DNA from: Phyllobacteriaceae bacterium
Lineage (GTDB): Bacteria; Pseudomonadota; Alphaproteobacteria; Rhizobiales; Rhizobiaceae
Reading direction: 5' to 3'
DNA length: 56,247 bases
Assembly: GCA_029279965.1 (NCBI GenBank)
Contig: JAJUHJ010000003.1
Coordinates: 1 to 56,247, forward strand
The position numbers and the translations under genes are program-made. Shown in pieces: positions 17,306 to 27,250 of this stretch. The notes under the pieces were generated by a model. It did not search any database and had not been told where the DNA came from. It saw only the letters and a program-made list of their open reading frames with translations. Positions within the stretch are counted from its first letter, which is position 1. Every line of letters begins with the position of its first letter.

Positions 17306-17938
17306 CTACCGGCGATGGAGACCCCTAACCGCGAGAATCACACCGTCGTCGCCGACCTTCGTGGGATGTTCTACCAGATCGAAATCCCAAACGTCACGGC
17401 TTTCTTCAACTTCCCGCAAGTAATCCCGGCCTTTATGGAACAGACCGGTTGCGCCGCGCTCCAACCATGGAGCCGCAAGCGAGAAAAGTCGCGGCAGCGG
17501 CGCCAGAGCGCGCGCGGTGACGACGTCGGGTGTAGCGATGCTGTCGAAACAGTCTTCTATCCGGTTCGCGTGGATTGTGGCAGGTGCTTTCAGCGTTGCT
17601 AATGTCGTTTGCAGGAATGCTGCTTTTTTGCGGCTGCTTTCCACCAAATCTGCGCGTGCGCCAAGACGTTCTGCCAGCAGGATCGCTTCAATTGCCCCCG
17701 GGAAGCCGCCGCCGGAGCCGATATCCAGCCAACGCACCGCTTCCGGCGCGAGCGGGAGCAATTGGGCGCTGTCGAGGATGTGGCGCTCCCAAAGATTGGG
17801 CAGAGTTGAAGGCGCCACGAGATTGATTTGTCCTGCCCACCGACGGAACGCAGCTTCAAAGAACTCCAGGCGCTCGAATGTTTCACGTGAAACGGGACCG
17901 GCGACAGCCTGCAGAGAGGAGAACTTCTTCTCCGTCAT
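17306..17938 (-). CDS. rsmG: 16S rRNA (guanine527-N7)-methyltransferase RsmG
   Basis: A 210-residue SAM-dependent methyltransferase (GidB) that makes m7G527 in 16S rRNA. The SAM motif I is [11 protein letters not shown] (about residues 69-80), and the [10 protein letters not shown] segment is the downstream conserved loop. Its codons for the N-terminal VSRET form a parS-like palindrome (17879-17894), a placement that I believe recurs in relatives. The start overlaps the mnmG stop by four bases, so it is translationally coupled to mnmG. Confidence 0.96.
   Translation of the reverse strand: MTEKKFSSLQAVAGPVSRETFERLEFFEAAFRRWAGQINLVAPSTLPNLWERHILDSAQLLPLAPEAVRWLDIGSGGGFPGAIEAILLAERLGARADLVESSRKKAAFLQTTLATLKAPATIHANRIEDCFDSIATPDVVTARALAPLPRLFSLAAPWLERGATGLFHKGRDYLREVEESRDVWDFDLVEHPTKVGDDGVILAVRGLHRR
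17879..17894. other. parS-like ParB-binding site 1 (inside rsmG)
   Basis: TGTTTCACGTGAAACG matches the consensus TGTTTCACGTGAAACA at 15 of 16 bases. It encodes part of the RsmG peptide VSRET, so the site is under both coding and binding constraint. Centromere-like sites near parAB are expected. Confidence 0.85.
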
Positions 17939-19881
17939 GCGGCGCCTTTGTTCACGTCCGACGCTACTTTGACTCTCCCTTGAAGGCGCACTTGCTCATC
18001 GTCAGCCGCCTCAAGGTCTCTGCCAGTCTGATGTTCCCATTGACGTGAAGCGACAAGGATCAACGCCAAGGCAGCTGGGGTGATTCCCTCAATCCGCTGC
18101 GCCTCCGCCAGTGTTTTGGGGCGGCGTTTGCCGAGCTTCTCTTTCAGCTCGTTCGACAGCCCTGGGATTGAGTTGAAGTCCACGCCGCCGGGGATGTGCT
18201 TGTCTTCATCGCGCCGTAACTGTGCCGCATCGGCCGATTGCCGCGCCAGGTAGACGGCATAGCGCGCTTCCGTCTCCAACTGGGCCCGAGTCTTCGGGGA
18301 AATGCCGGCAAGCTCCGGCCAGATCTCCGCCAGGCGCTCAAGAGTTACTTCAGGATATGATAATAAGTCATAGGCGCTTCGACGATTTCCGTCGAGGTTT
18401 AAAGCGATTCCACGCCCTTGCGCCTGGCTGGGAGTTAAACTGTGCTTGCGCGCCAAGTCACGCGCTTGATCGAGTGCTCTTTCCGATTCCTTGAAACGCT
18501 CGATGCGTTCCTTTGAAGCAATACCCCACGCAATTGCCATCGGCGTCAGGCGCGCATCTGCATTGTCGGCGCGCAGGGACAAACGAAACTCTGCCCTGGA
18601 CGTGAACATCCGGTACGGCTCAGTCACGCCGCGCGTCACCAGATCGTCCACCATTACGCCGATATAACCTTCAGCTCGGCTGATGGTGACCAATGATCCG
18701 CCGGACGCAGCACGCGCGGCATTGATGCCGGCCAAGATCCCCTGCGCTGCGGCTTCCTCATAACCGGTGGTGCCGTTGATCTGTCCGGCAAGGAAAAGCC
18801 GCCTCACACGTCGGGTTTCCAGCGTTGGGTCCAGTTCACGCGGGTCCACGTGATCGTACTCAATCGCATAGCCTGGCTGCAGCACCCGCGCCTCGGAAAG
18901 CCCGGGGATGGTTTTCAAGATGGCATGCTGTACGTCCTCGGGCAAAGAGGTCGAGATGCCATTAGGATAAACCGTGTGATCATCAAGCCCCTCCGGCTCG
19001 AGAAAGATCTGATGACCATCTCTTTCTCCAAATTTGACAATCTTGTCTTCGATCGATGGGCAATAGCGGGTGCCAACACCGTCAATGGCACCTGAGTACA
19101 TTGCAGAGCGGTTCAAGTTTGCCTTGATGATCCGATGCGTCTCGGGTGTGGTCCGCGTGATCCCGCAGGAAATCTGCGGATTTGTAATCCGATCCGTCAG
19201 CAACGAGAAAGGAACAGGCTCGTTGTCGGCCTCCTGACTCCCACGTCCTGACCAGTTGATCGTACGGCCGTCGAGCCGCGGCGGTGTCCCGGTCTTGAGC
19301 CTGCCAAGGGCAAAGCCGGCGGCATTCATCGATTCCGACAGGCGCAAGGCTGCCGGCTCGTTAACCCGGCCTGCGGGGATCTTTCTCTCACCGATATGGA
19401 TCAGGCCGCGCAGAAACGTCCCGGTTGTCAGAATGACCGCGCCACAAGGAATACGTCGTTCGCCAGAGAGAATTACATGCGTGATCTGCTCATCTTCGAT
19501 GCCCAGCGCGTGCGCCTCCGCCTCGATGACGTGCAGGTTTTCCTGACGATCAATGAAAGTCTGGATAGCCTCCCTGTAAAGGCGGCGATCTGCCTGGGTG
19601 CGCGGACCCCGCACGGCAGGGCCCTTCCGCCTGTTTAGAAGCCGGAACTGAATACCGGCGGCGTCAGCAGCGCGACCCATGAGGCCGTCAAGGGCGTCAA
19701 CCTCCCGCACCAACTGGCCCTTGCCAATTCCGCCGATGGCTGGATTGCAGGACATGATGCCAATCGTATCGCGGCGCAGCGTGACAAGGGCCGTGCGCGC
19801 GCCGCTCCGCGCGGAGGCCGCCGCAGCCTCACAGCCGGCGTGTCCGCCCCCAATAACAACGACGTCGAAACTCTCGTTCAT
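17935..19881 (-). CDS. mnmG: tRNA uridine-5-carboxymethylaminomethyl modification enzyme MnmG (GidA)
   Basis: A 648-residue FAD protein, slightly longer than the usual 620-630. The FAD motif is [21 protein letters not shown] at residues 8-28 and the conserved [22 protein letters not shown] follows at about 45-66. The middle and C-terminal domains match GidA. With MnmE it makes cmnm5U34 at the wobble position of tRNAs. It lies between mnmE and rsmG on the minus strand, the standard order in this lineage. The start ATG is at 19879-19881 with normal spacing to upstream sequence. Confidence 0.97.
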   Translation of the reverse strand: MNESFDVVVIGGGHAGCEAAAASARSGARTALVTLRRDTIGIMSCNPAIGGIGKGQLVREVDALDGLMGRAADAAGIQFRLLNRRKGPAVRGPRTQADRRLYREAIQTFIDRQENLHVIEAEAHALGIEDEQITHVILSGERRIPCGAVILTTGTFLRGLIHIGERKIPAGRVNEPAALRLSESMNAAGFALGRLKTGTPPRLDGRTINWSGRGSQEADNEPVPFSLLTDRITNPQISCGITRTTPETHRIIKANLNRSAMYSGAIDGVGTRYCPSIEDKIVKFGERDGHQIFLEPEGLDDHTVYPNGISTSLPEDVQHAILKTIPGLSEARVLQPGYAIEYDHVDPRELDPTLETRRVRRLFLAGQINGTTGYEEAAAQGILAGINAARAASGGSLVTISRAEGYIGVMVDDLVTRGVTEPYRMFTSRAEFRLSLRADNADARLTPMAIAWGIASKERIERFKESERALDQARDLARKHSLTPSQAQGRGIALNLDGNRRSAYDLLSYPEVTLERLAEIWPELAGISPKTRAQLETEARYAVYLARQSADAAQLRRDEDKHIPGGVDFNSIPGLSNELKEKLGKRRPKTLAEAQRIEGITPAALALILVASRQWEHQTGRDLEAADDEQVRLQGRVKVASDVNKGAA

Positions 19882-19951
19882 CCTATCCCTCGCGTGACGT
19901 GGGTTTCAGATGCCCTCGGGGGAAACGTCAGTCAAGCCTTCCAATCAACAT

Positions 19952-19967
19952 TGTTTCACGTGAAACC
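19952..19967. other. parS-like ParB-binding site 2 (mnmE-mnmG intergenic)
   Basis: TGTTTCACGTGAAACC matches TGTTTCACGTGAAACA at 15 of 16 bases. It lies in the 231-base gap between mnmG and mnmE, near two further sites. Confidence 0.85.
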
Positions 19968-20036
19968 AATGCGTCTGTCTTATGCGGTGTTTCCGGTGCT
20001 TTCAGTGTCCCTATGGTGCTGGCTTGGGGAGGCATG

Positions 20037-20052
20037 TGTTTCACGTGAATCC
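20037..20052. other. parS-like ParB-binding site 3
   Basis: TGTTTCACGTGAATCC, 14 of 16 bases. Differs from site 2 at the AAC>ATC position that it shares with sites 4 and 5. Spaced 60 bases from site 4. Confidence 0.75.
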
Positions 20053-20096
20053 TCACTCGTCATCGCCTTGCCTCGGAGTTCCGCTTCACCCGCCTG

Positions 20097-20112
20097 TGTT
20101 TCACGTGAATCA
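20097..20112. other. parS-like ParB-binding site 4
   Basis: TGTTTCACGTGAATCA, 15 of 16 bases. It ends one base before the mnmE stop codon (20113-20115), so the site abuts the gene. Confidence 0.8.
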
Positions 20113-21438
20113 TTACTTACCAATGCAGAAGGTGGAGAAAATCGTGTCGAGCAGGTCCTCCACGTCGATCTCTCCATGGATACGCCCAAGCGATTGGGAT
20201 GCGACGCGCAGATGCTCCGCCCGCAACTCGATATCGTCCTGTTCCGCAAGCGACGCGTCCAGGCTTTGCACGGCGTCCCATAAGAGCTGCACATGTCGAG
20301 CCCGAAAAGGCAGCGTGTCGCTGGCGCGGTCCGCGTATCCCTCACATGCTTCCTGCAGAAGGTCCAAGAGACCATCGAGACCATCCCCGTGCTCGGCAGA
20401 AACCAGGCAATCATAGCTGGCGAGAGTTTCGTCAGCCAATAGATCGCGTTTGTTTCCGACGCGGATGACTGGTTTCTCTGGAAGCCCGGAAAATGGTAGC
20501 GGCATGGAGGCATCTTCGACCAGAAGAACGAGGTCTGCCTCTTGTGCGCGTTGCAACGAACGCTCGATTCCGATGGCCTCAATGCGCTCTTCGGTTTCTC
20601 GAATTCCCGCTGTATCAACCAGAATGACCTTTATGCCTCCAATGTCGAGATTCACTTCAAGAAGGTCCCGCGTTGTTCCGGGAACGTCCGTTACGATGGC
20701 GACATCCCGTTTTGCGAGAGCATTCAACAAGGCAGATTTTCCGGCATTGGGCGCGCCGAGAATCACCACCCTGAAACCGTCTCGGATGATCTCGGCGTTC
20801 TTGTAACCGGATGCGTGCGCGGCCACGGCGGCGCGCAACTCTCTTACATCGTCCAGGACCTCATCGGACAGGGAGTTTGGCACGTCACCTTCATCGGCGA
20901 AATCAAGCTCAGCCTCGATCATGGCACGCGCCTTTATGAGTTTCCTGCGCCAGCCATCGTAAAGCTTGCGATGAGCCTTGGTGCCGTTTGCCAGTGCAAA
21001 CCGCTGCTGTGCCTCCGTCTCGGCGGCAATAAGGTCTGAGAGAGCCTCTGCACCTGTAAGATCGATCTTGCCATTCAGAAACGCACGTTTTGTAAACTCG
21101 CCAGCTTCGGCCATGCGCAGCCCGGGAAGGGACGCGAGTGTTTCCAGAACCGAACGAACAACCGCGCGGCCCCCATGAAGATGCAATTCTCCGCAATCTT
21201 CTCCCGTGAAACTCGCCGGCCCCGGAAAAAACAGGCACAGCCCGCGGTCAAGCAGAATGCCGTCTGTTCCCCGAATGCTGGTCAGGCGGGCGACGCGCGG
21301 GTCCGGCACATTGCCTGTCATCGTTTCCAGCGCCAGCCTTGTTGCCGGCCCGGAGAATCGCACGATCGCGACACCCGATGGCAGTGCACCGCTGGACAGC
21401 GCAAAGATAGTATCGCGGGCAGATGTTTGATCCGGCAC
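20113..21438 (-). CDS. mnmE: tRNA modification GTPase MnmE (TrmE)
   Basis: A 441-residue GTPase. The N-terminal tetrahydrofolate-binding domain begins TIFALSSGALPSGVAIVRFSG (from residue 10). The G domain has G1 GAPNAGKSALLN, G2 GTTRD, G3 DTAGIRE, G4 NKRD, and the protein ends FCIGK, the conserved C-terminal Cys motif required for modification. It works with MnmG on wobble-uridine modification of tRNAs. It is convergent with nothing and divergent from the YyaL-like gene, which begins 43 bases from its start; the two share an intergenic promoter region. Confidence 0.96.
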   Translation of the reverse strand: MPDQTSARDTIFALSSGALPSGVAIVRFSGPATRLALETMTGNVPDPRVARLTSIRGTDGILLDRGLCLFFPGPASFTGEDCGELHLHGGRAVVRSVLETLASLPGLRMAEAGEFTKRAFLNGKIDLTGAEALSDLIAAETEAQQRFALANGTKAHRKLYDGWRRKLIKARAMIEAELDFADEGDVPNSLSDEVLDDVRELRAAVAAHASGYKNAEIIRDGFRVVILGAPNAGKSALLNALAKRDVAIVTDVPGTTRDLLEVNLDIGGIKVILVDTAGIRETEERIEAIGIERSLQRAQEADLVLLVEDASMPLPFSGLPEKPVIRVGNKRDLLADETLASYDCLVSAEHGDGLDGLLDLLQEACEGYADRASDTLPFRARHVQLLWDAVQSLDASLAEQDDIELRAEHLRVASQSLGRIHGEIDVEDLLDTIFSTFCIGK

Positions 21439-21480
21439 GAGGAGCGCTCTACTTTCTCAGTTAACCCAAAGGAGAAAATC

Positions 21481-23505
21481 GTGGCTTTACCCGACCGAAA
21501 CCTGCTCGGCAACCAGAGCAGCCCTTATCTCCTGCAGCATGCCGAAAATCCCGTTCACTGGCGACCCTGGTCAGCCGAAGCGCTGGCAGAGGCCAAATCG
21601 CTCAATCGCCCAATCATCCTTTCTGTCGGCTATGCCGCATGCCACTGGTGCCACGTCATGGCGCATGAATGTTTCGAGGATCGCGACGTCGCGGACGTCA
21701 TGAACCGCCTTTTCGTGAATATCAAGGTAGACCGGGAAGAACGACCGGACATCGACCAGATCTACATGACCGCGCTTACGGCCATGGGTGAACAGGGCGG
21801 ATGGCCATTAACCATGTTCTTGACACCAGATGCAAAGCCGTTCTGGGGCGGAACTTACTTTCCAAAGACTCCGCGTTTTGGCAGGCCTGGATTTGTTCAG
21901 GTTCTCAATGCCATTCACGCGGCGTGGACGGACAAGCGGTCTGAACTGGAGCGCAGTGCGGAAGGACTTTCCGCACATGTCGAGAAACACCTTGCACCCC
22001 AGGCACATGACGAGCCTGCATCCCGTCCTCCGCTTCATTCGATGGCTCAGCAGATTGCCTCCCTTTTCGACAACAATTCGGGTGGATTGCGGGGTGCCCC
22101 GAAGTTTCCAAACAACCCCTTTCTCGATTTGCTGTGGCTCGACTGGCTGGAAAACGGCACCACCAGCCATCGGGACGCCGTCCTTCTCACCCTTCGGCAT
22201 ATGCTGTCGGGAGGAATATACGATCATGTAGGGGGCGGTCTGTCACGCTATTCGACAGATGCGAACTGGCGCGTGCCACATTTCGAGAAAATGCTTTACG
22301 ACAACGCGCAGCTCGTTCGCCTGTCCTGCTACGCCTACGCGGAGACCGGAGATCGCCTGTTCCTGCACCGTGTCGAGGAAACAATCTCCTGGCTTCTGCG
22401 GGAGATGCGGGTTGAGGGCGGCGGCTTTGCATCAAGCCTTGATGCCGATTCGGAAGGCGAAGAAGGGAAGTTCTATCTGTGGACGCGCGCTCAGATCGAT
22501 GATGTGCTTGGGGACGAAGCAAACGAGCTTCTAGCGGTATACCAATTGGCAGCCCCGGCCGAATGGGAAGGCGACCCTATCCTTCACCGGTTGGGGAACC
22601 AGCACACATTGGAGCCTGAGCACGAGCATCGGCTTCAGACACTTCTTGAACGGCTACAAGAAGCCAGAGCAAATCGGCCGCCACCGGGACGTGATGACAA
22701 GGTCCTGGTGGATTGGAATGGCATGGCCATCGGAGCATTGGCCACCGCCGGCCGTCAATTTGATCGCCCGGACTGGATTTCCGCTGCGACAGAGGCATTT
22801 CGTTTCGTTGCCGAATCGATGGAAGAGGGACGCCTTCCGCACAGCATTCGAGCCGGAAAGAAGCTTTACCCGGCCTTGGCGAGCGACTACGCCGCGATGA
22901 TTTCAGCCGCGGTCGCGCTGTTTCAGGCAAACCAGGACGAGATGCTGATCCGTCAGGCGCAGCAATGGGCCGAGATGCTGGATCGCTGGTATGTCGATGA
23001 GACCGGAACCGGCTACTATCTCACAGCCTCCGACAGCAAAGACACGCCGATGCGCATACGCGGGGATGTTGACGAGGCGGTCCCCTCCGCGACGGCTCAG
23101 GTGATCACCGCTCTCGTTCACCTGTCGAGCGCCAGCGGCGATCACCCACTTTACGAGAAGGCAGTGCAGGTTGCTGGTGCGGCCCTGGGGCGGGCAAAAT
23201 CCCAGCCATACGGCCAGGCGGGTATCGTTCATGCTGCTGCGCTGGCGCAACAACCCATGAAGCTTCTGATGTTGGACATTGGTGAGCCGAAGATCATTTC
23301 GGTCGCGAATCAAATTCCGGATCCGCGGCGCGTGGATATTGTCGTCGGCCCGGAGGAAGGAGCGGCGGAGCGGCAAGCAGGTATTACAATCGACCGCTCC
23401 ATCGCAGGAGCATGGCTATGCATCGGGCAGCGATGTCTGCCGCCATTACGCGACCCCGTTACTTTGGATGCAACGCTTCGTTCTGCATCAACCCGCAATG
23501 GCTAG
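21481..23505 (+). CDS. Thioredoxin-domain protein of the YyaL/DUF255 family
   Basis: A 674-residue protein. The N-terminal thioredoxin-like domain begins NRLLGNQSSPYLLQHAENPVHW-type sequence and has the active-site CHWCHVM at about residues 58-64 (from the GTG start). The rest is an (alpha/alpha)6-type barrel related to N-acylglucosamine 2-epimerase and cellulase folds. Its function is unknown; eukaryotic relatives are spermatogenesis-associated protein 20. I chose the GTG at 21481 because AAAGGAG lies six bases upstream and the family starts at about ALPDRNLLGNQSS; a longer in-frame ATG at 21175 would add a segment inside mnmE. It is the only plus-strand gene in this origin flank. Confidence 0.85.
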   Translation: MALPDRNLLGNQSSPYLLQHAENPVHWRPWSAEALAEAKSLNRPIILSVGYAACHWCHVMAHECFEDRDVADVMNRLFVNIKVDREERPDIDQIYMTALTAMGEQGGWPLTMFLTPDAKPFWGGTYFPKTPRFGRPGFVQVLNAIHAAWTDKRSELERSAEGLSAHVEKHLAPQAHDEPASRPPLHSMAQQIASLFDNNSGGLRGAPKFPNNPFLDLLWLDWLENGTTSHRDAVLLTLRHMLSGGIYDHVGGGLSRYSTDANWRVPHFEKMLYDNAQLVRLSCYAYAETGDRLFLHRVEETISWLLREMRVEGGGFASSLDADSEGEEGKFYLWTRAQIDDVLGDEANELLAVYQLAAPAEWEGDPILHRLGNQHTLEPEHEHRLQTLLERLQEARANRPPPGRDDKVLVDWNGMAIGALATAGRQFDRPDWISAATEAFRFVAESMEEGRLPHSIRAGKKLYPALASDYAAMISAAVALFQANQDEMLIRQAQQWAEMLDRWYVDETGTGYYLTASDSKDTPMRIRGDVDEAVPSATAQVITALVHLSSASGDHPLYEKAVQVAGAALGRAKSQPYGQAGIVHAAALAQQPMKLLMLDIGEPKIISVANQIPDPRRVDIVVGPEEGAAERQAGITIDRSIAGAWLCIGQRCLPPLRDPVTLDATLRSASTRNG

Positions 23506-23817
23506 CTCCTCGGGCGGGAAGTGGACGGATTGCCGGAACCCACATGGGTACAATTAACGACCATGCACCCCTGCCGCGCCGTGCGCCTTTTTGGGCGCAC
23601 AAGGACACGCCATCTGCTTGGAGCTGAAGCTACGCATCGTTCTTGCCGAAAGTCGGTCAGGCCGATTCTGTAGACGTGCAAACCGATCTACGAGTGACAG
23701 GCTACGTCGTTCGGACGTACACGCGAACGTAAGTTGTTGATTTTATCTTTTCGTAAACCCGCACCGCCGACGCTGCAGAGTTAAGCCCACTGAACGTCGA
23801 GATTCGGCCAAATCCGG
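23506..23817. other. 312-base convergent intergenic region with a RIME1-like repeat
   Basis: It lies between the 3' ends of the YyaL-like gene and rho. The composite repeat at 23575-23690 fills its middle. Its hairpin (arms GTGCGCC and GGCGCAC around TTTTTG) may also serve as a terminator for both genes. No gene seen. Confidence 0.55.
23575..23690 (-). repeat. RIME1-like composite palindromic repeat, copy A
   Basis: Read on the minus strand it parallels the element at 31128-31229: a first dyad ending GAACGATGCGTAGCTTCA, a short spacer, then GGCGTGTCCTTGTGCGCCCAAAAAGGCGCACGGCGC, which differs from the other copy at about three of 37 positions. The second palindrome folds as GTGCGCC-loop-GGCGCAC. 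The first dyad here is degenerate. Such two-palindrome intergenic elements of about 108 bases were described as RIME in rhizobia; the identification is from memory. Confidence 0.6.
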
Positions 23818-25083
23818 TCAAGTGTTCATGGAATCGAAAAACTCGTTGTTGTTCTTCGTCTGCTTGAGCTTGTCGATCAGGAATTCGATGGCGTCAGTGG
23901 TCCCCATTGGCGCCAGGATGCGCCGCAAAACGAAGATCTTCTGCAGATCCTGCCGAGGAACGAGCAGATCCTCCTTGCGGGTCCCGGATTTAAGGACGTC
24001 CATGGCCGGATAGATGCGCTTGTCGGCCACCTTACGATCGAGCACGATTTCCGAATTGCCGGTGCCCTTGAACTCCTCGAAGATCACCTCGTCCATGCGG
24101 CTGCCTGTATCGATAAGCGCCGTGGCGATGATGGTCAGCGATCCACCTTCTTCTATGTTCCGAGCGGCACCGAAAAAGCGTTTCGGTCTCTGCAGCGCAT
24201 TGGCGTCCACACCGCCCGTCAACACCTTGCCCGAGGATGGCACAACCGTGTTGTACGCACGTCCAAGGCGGGTAATTGAATCAAGAAGTATCACGACATC
24301 ACGGCCATGCTCGACAAGGCGCTTGGCCTTCTCGATCACCATTTCCGCCACCTGGACGTGGCGGGACGCAGGCTCATCGAATGTCGATGAAACGACCTCT
24401 CCCTTCACCGAGCGCTGCATGTCCGTCACTTCTTCCGGCCGCTCATCGATCAAAAGGACGATCAGATAGCATTCGGGATGATTCGACGTGATGGAATGGG
24501 CGATGTTCTGCAACAGAACCGTCTTGCCTGTGCGCGGCGGAGCCACGATCAAACCGCGCTGGCCTTTGCCGAGCGGCGCAACGAGATCGATGACGCGTGG
24601 CGAAAGATCTTTCGTGGTCGGGTTCTCAAGCTCCATCCTGAGGCGCTCGTCTGGATAGAGCGGCGTCAGATTGTCGAAATGGATCTTATGGCGGATCTTC
24701 TCCGGATCCTCGAAATTGATCGAGCCGACCTTGAGCAGAGCAAAATACCGCTCACCCTCTTTCGGACTACGAATCGGACCCTCAACAGTATCGCCTGTCT
24801 TCAGCGAAAAGCGCCGGATCTGCGAGGGAGAGATATAGATATCGTCCGGGCCCGGCAGGTAATTCGCCGACGCTGATCGCAGGAAGCCAAAACCATCCTG
24901 AAGCACTTCGACAACACCGTCGCCGATGATCTCGATATCCTGGGTGGAAAGCTTTTTCAGGATCGCGAACATCAACTCCTGCTTGCGCATGATGCTGGCG
25001 TTCTCGACCTCGAGAGACTCGGCAAAAGCGATCAGGTCGGTCGGCGTTTTGCTCTTGAGCTCCTGGAGTTTCATTTCCTGCAT
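23818..25083 (-). CDS. rho: Transcription termination factor Rho
   Basis: A 421-residue hexameric RNA-dependent ATPase/helicase. The N-terminal Rho_N domain and the RNA-binding cold-shock-like domain ([40 protein letters not shown], in part) are followed by the Walker [11 protein letters not shown] and Walker [17 protein letters not shown] chose the ATG at 25083 because [15 protein letters not shown] is the usual start in this group and 421 residues is the usual length; an in-frame ATG at 25107 would add eight residues. It terminates transcription at C-rich sites. Confidence 0.96.
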   Translation of the reverse strand: MQEMKLQELKSKTPTDLIAFAESLEVENASIMRKQELMFAILKKLSTQDIEIIGDGVVEVLQDGFGFLRSASANYLPGPDDIYISPSQIRRFSLKTGDTVEGPIRSPKEGERYFALLKVGSINFEDPEKIRHKIHFDNLTPLYPDERLRMELENPTTKDLSPRVIDLVAPLGKGQRGLIVAPPRTGKTVLLQNIAHSITSNHPECYLIVLLIDERPEEVTDMQRSVKGEVVSSTFDEPASRHVQVAEMVIEKAKRLVEHGRDVVILLDSITRLGRAYNTVVPSSGKVLTGGVDANALQRPKRFFGAARNIEEGGSLTIIATALIDTGSRMDEVIFEEFKGTGNSEIVLDRKVADKRIYPAMDVLKSGTRKEDLLVPRQDLQKIFVLRRILAPMGTTDAIEFLIDKLKQTKNNNEFFDSMNT

Positions 25084-25294
25084 GGTGGCGGACTCTGGAT
25101 GAAGCATGGGAATACCGAGAATAGCTGGGCGCCTCGCGGCGCCGGCCGCTTCCGATCGTCGGAGAAGGAAACGGGACCGGTTAGGAAGGGAGGGACTGTC
25201 TTTTTATCGCCTCGACGACCAAAGAGCAAGGCACCTTTTTCGTTCCGTCGACGGAGGAATGACTTTTGAACGGGCGAAGGTGTCGCCTTGACCG

Positions 25295-25834
25295 TCAAAA
25301 CGGCTTTACGATCACCAGAATGACGATGACGATCATCAAAACGGTCGGCACCTCGTTGATCATTCGCCAGTGCCGTGGGGAGTTGGTATTCCCATCGAGC
25401 TCAAACATCCGTTGAGCCCGAGCGAGATAACCATGGACACCTGATAGGACCAGCACCGCACCGATCTTGGCATGCAGCCATCCACCGGCAAAGCCAAAAC
25501 CTCGCCAAGCAAGCCACAAACCAAACACCCAGCTGGCGATCATCGCCGGGTTGATGATCAGGCGCAAAAGGCGCCTTTCCATCACTTTGAAGGTTTCGCT
25601 TTCCGAAGAATCGGGCGTGACTTCGGCATGATAGACGAAAAGCCGGGGCAAGTAGAGCATGCCCGCCAGCCAGGAAATGACCGCGATCACATGGAACGCC
25701 TTGATCCAGAGATAGAGCGTTTCATCAGCCACGAGGAACAGGATTGCGGCCAGTGCCGCGAAGATCGCCAGAGAGATAAAGGCGCGTCGCGCAGCACGTC
25801 TTCCGCTTCCGCTGCTCCGTGCCTCCACGGTCAT
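25295..25834 (-). CDS. hemJ: Protoporphyrinogen oxidase HemJ (CopD-like)
   Basis: A 179-residue membrane protein with four to five hydrophobic helices. The conserved segment [30 protein letters not shown] carries the two histidines expected in HemJ (heme or active-site His), followed by RLIINPAM and the motif [14 protein letters not shown]. HemJ oxidises protoporphyrinogen IX to protoporphyrin IX in heme synthesis. The ATG at 25834 overlaps the hemE stop by four bases (ATGA), so it is translationally coupled to hemE. A longer frame up to 26209 is antisense-like sequence read in hemE and is not the start. Confidence 0.92.
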   Translation of the reverse strand: MTVEARSSGSGRRAARRAFISLAIFAALAAILFLVADETLYLWIKAFHVIAVISWLAGMLYLPRLFVYHAEVTPDSSESETFKVMERRLLRLIINPAMIASWVFGLWLAWRGFGFAGGWLHAKIGAVLVLSGVHGYLARAQRMFELDGNTNSPRHWRMINEVPTVLMIVIVILVIVKPF

Positions 25835-26859
25835 TGGCGTGCCTCCCGCACCTTCTTCACCATCCGTTCGACATGCTCGATCGGGGTCTGCGGCGTAATG
25901 CCATGACCCAGATTGAAGATGAGAGGTCCACCACCAAGGCCCGCGAGAATAGCATCCACCCCTTCTTCCAGTGCCCGGCCGCCGGCAAGAAGCCGCATGG
26001 GGTCCAGATTGCCCTGAACCGGTCCCGCTTTCTGCAGAATTTGCGCGGCCTCCATCGGCACGGTCCAATCCAGACCAAGGGCGGTAACGCCGGTCCTTTC
26101 GCGGTAATCGGCATAAAGGCTGCCTGCTCCCTTGGGAAAGCCGATAATCGGGACGTGTGGATGCTTCTTTCGCACGCGCTTGACGATCTCGGCAACGGGC
26201 CTGACACACCAGCGTTCGAAGCTTACCTCATCGAGAACGCCCGCCCACGAGTCAAAAATCTGCACCACATCGGCGCCCGCATCGATCTGCCGGATGAGAT
26301 AGTCGGCCGAGCAGGAAGCGATAACATCAAGCAGCTGTGCGAAAGCTTCAGGGGATTTATATCCGAAGAGCCGCGCCGGCGCCTGGTCTGGCGTGCCGCG
26401 CCCGGCGATCATATAGGTGGCCACGGTCCACGGCGCGCCGCAAAAGCCGATCAGCGTGGTTTCCGACGGCAATTCCTTCCTCACCCGCCTTACGGTCTCG
26501 TAAACAGGAGAAAGCCGATGGTGCAGATGGGAACTGTCCAGCGTCGAGACGTCGTTTTCGTCAAGCGGGGTCATAAGCGGCCCCACCCCCTCTTCAAAGC
26601 GGAGGTCCCGGCCGAGAGCATGGGGGATCACGAGAATGTCGGAAAAAAGAATGGCGGCGTCAAACCCGAAACGACGGATTGGCTGTAGCGTCACCTCAAC
26701 CGCAAAATCCGGATTGTAGCAAAGGTCGAGGAAACTTCCTGCTCGCTTGCGCATTTCTCTGTACTCGGGGAGATAGCGCCCTGCTTGGCGCATCATCCAG
26801 ACAGGTGGGGGAAAGGCATTTTGCCCCTTCATCACCTCAAGGAGTTTGCGATCGGCCAC
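25831..26859 (-). CDS. hemE: Uroporphyrinogen decarboxylase HemE
   Basis: A 342-residue TIM-barrel enzyme that converts uroporphyrinogen III to coproporphyrinogen III. Conserved signatures are [17 protein letters not shown] at residues about 17-33 (with the substrate Arg) and [13 protein letters not shown] (about 138-150). The start codon is a GTG (26857-26859). It forms an overlapping pair with hemJ and lies next to the proposed oriC, the conserved arrangement of alphaproteobacteria in which the origin lies between hemE and an RP001/DUF299 gene. Confidence 0.96.
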   Translation of the reverse strand: MADRKLLEVMKGQNAFPPPVWMMRQAGRYLPEYREMRKRAGSFLDLCYNPDFAVEVTLQPIRRFGFDAAILFSDILVIPHALGRDLRFEEGVGPLMTPLDENDVSTLDSSHLHHRLSPVYETVRRVRKELPSETTLIGFCGAPWTVATYMIAGRGTPDQAPARLFGYKSPEAFAQLLDVIASCSADYLIRQIDAGADVVQIFDSWAGVLDEVSFERWCVRPVAEIVKRVRKKHPHVPIIGFPKGAGSLYADYRERTGVTALGLDWTVPMEAAQILQKAGPVQGNLDPMRLLAGGRALEEGVDAILAGLGGGPLIFNLGHGITPQTPIEHVERMVKKVREARQ

Positions 26860-27250
26860 AAGAGTTCTCCAATTTCATAAAAATTTAAGGAATCCATAGG
26901 AGGATTCTGATTCTACGAGTCTGTTTGGAGCGTGGATTAAATCCTGTCCACGACTCTTCGCCCGCAATGGCCGGGCATTTTGCCACGGATATATGGGATC
27001 CCACATGTAAAACTATGTGGATCGACCGGATTCAACCATGCTTCCCAGCGACTTATGGCGGCAGCGTCGTGAGCATGCTGCCGGCAGTTATGGGAACAGA
27101 ATCTTTTACTCCCGAAGTTTTCGACAGGCACCGCGCAATGTCCGCAGCATGGTGACATGTGGATGACTCGTCCGGTTTTCCCATCAGCCGCTCTCGCCTT
27201 ATGAACAGCGCCACGTTATCAACAGTTCTCCACAGCCGGAGCGGAAAGCA
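26860..27250. other. oriC: Proposed chromosomal replication origin (oriC)
   Basis: A 391-base region between hemE (leftward) and the DUF299 gene (rightward), the position of the Caulobacter and Rickettsia origins. Four boxes match the DnaA consensus TTATCCACA with one change or match the Caulobacter G-box TGATCCACA with one change: TGTGGATCG at 27016-27024 (reverse CGATCCACA), TGTGGATGA at 27158-27166 (reverse TCATCCACA), TTATCAACA at 27216-27224, and TTCTCCACA at 27226-27234. The left edge is AT-rich (about 26868-26892, TTTCATAAAAATTTAAGG). Eight GANTC sites occur at 26890, 26903, 26909, 26917, 26952, 27029, 27099 and 27165, against about 1-2 expected. The parAB/parS cluster is 7-10 kb away. 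Confidence 0.8.
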
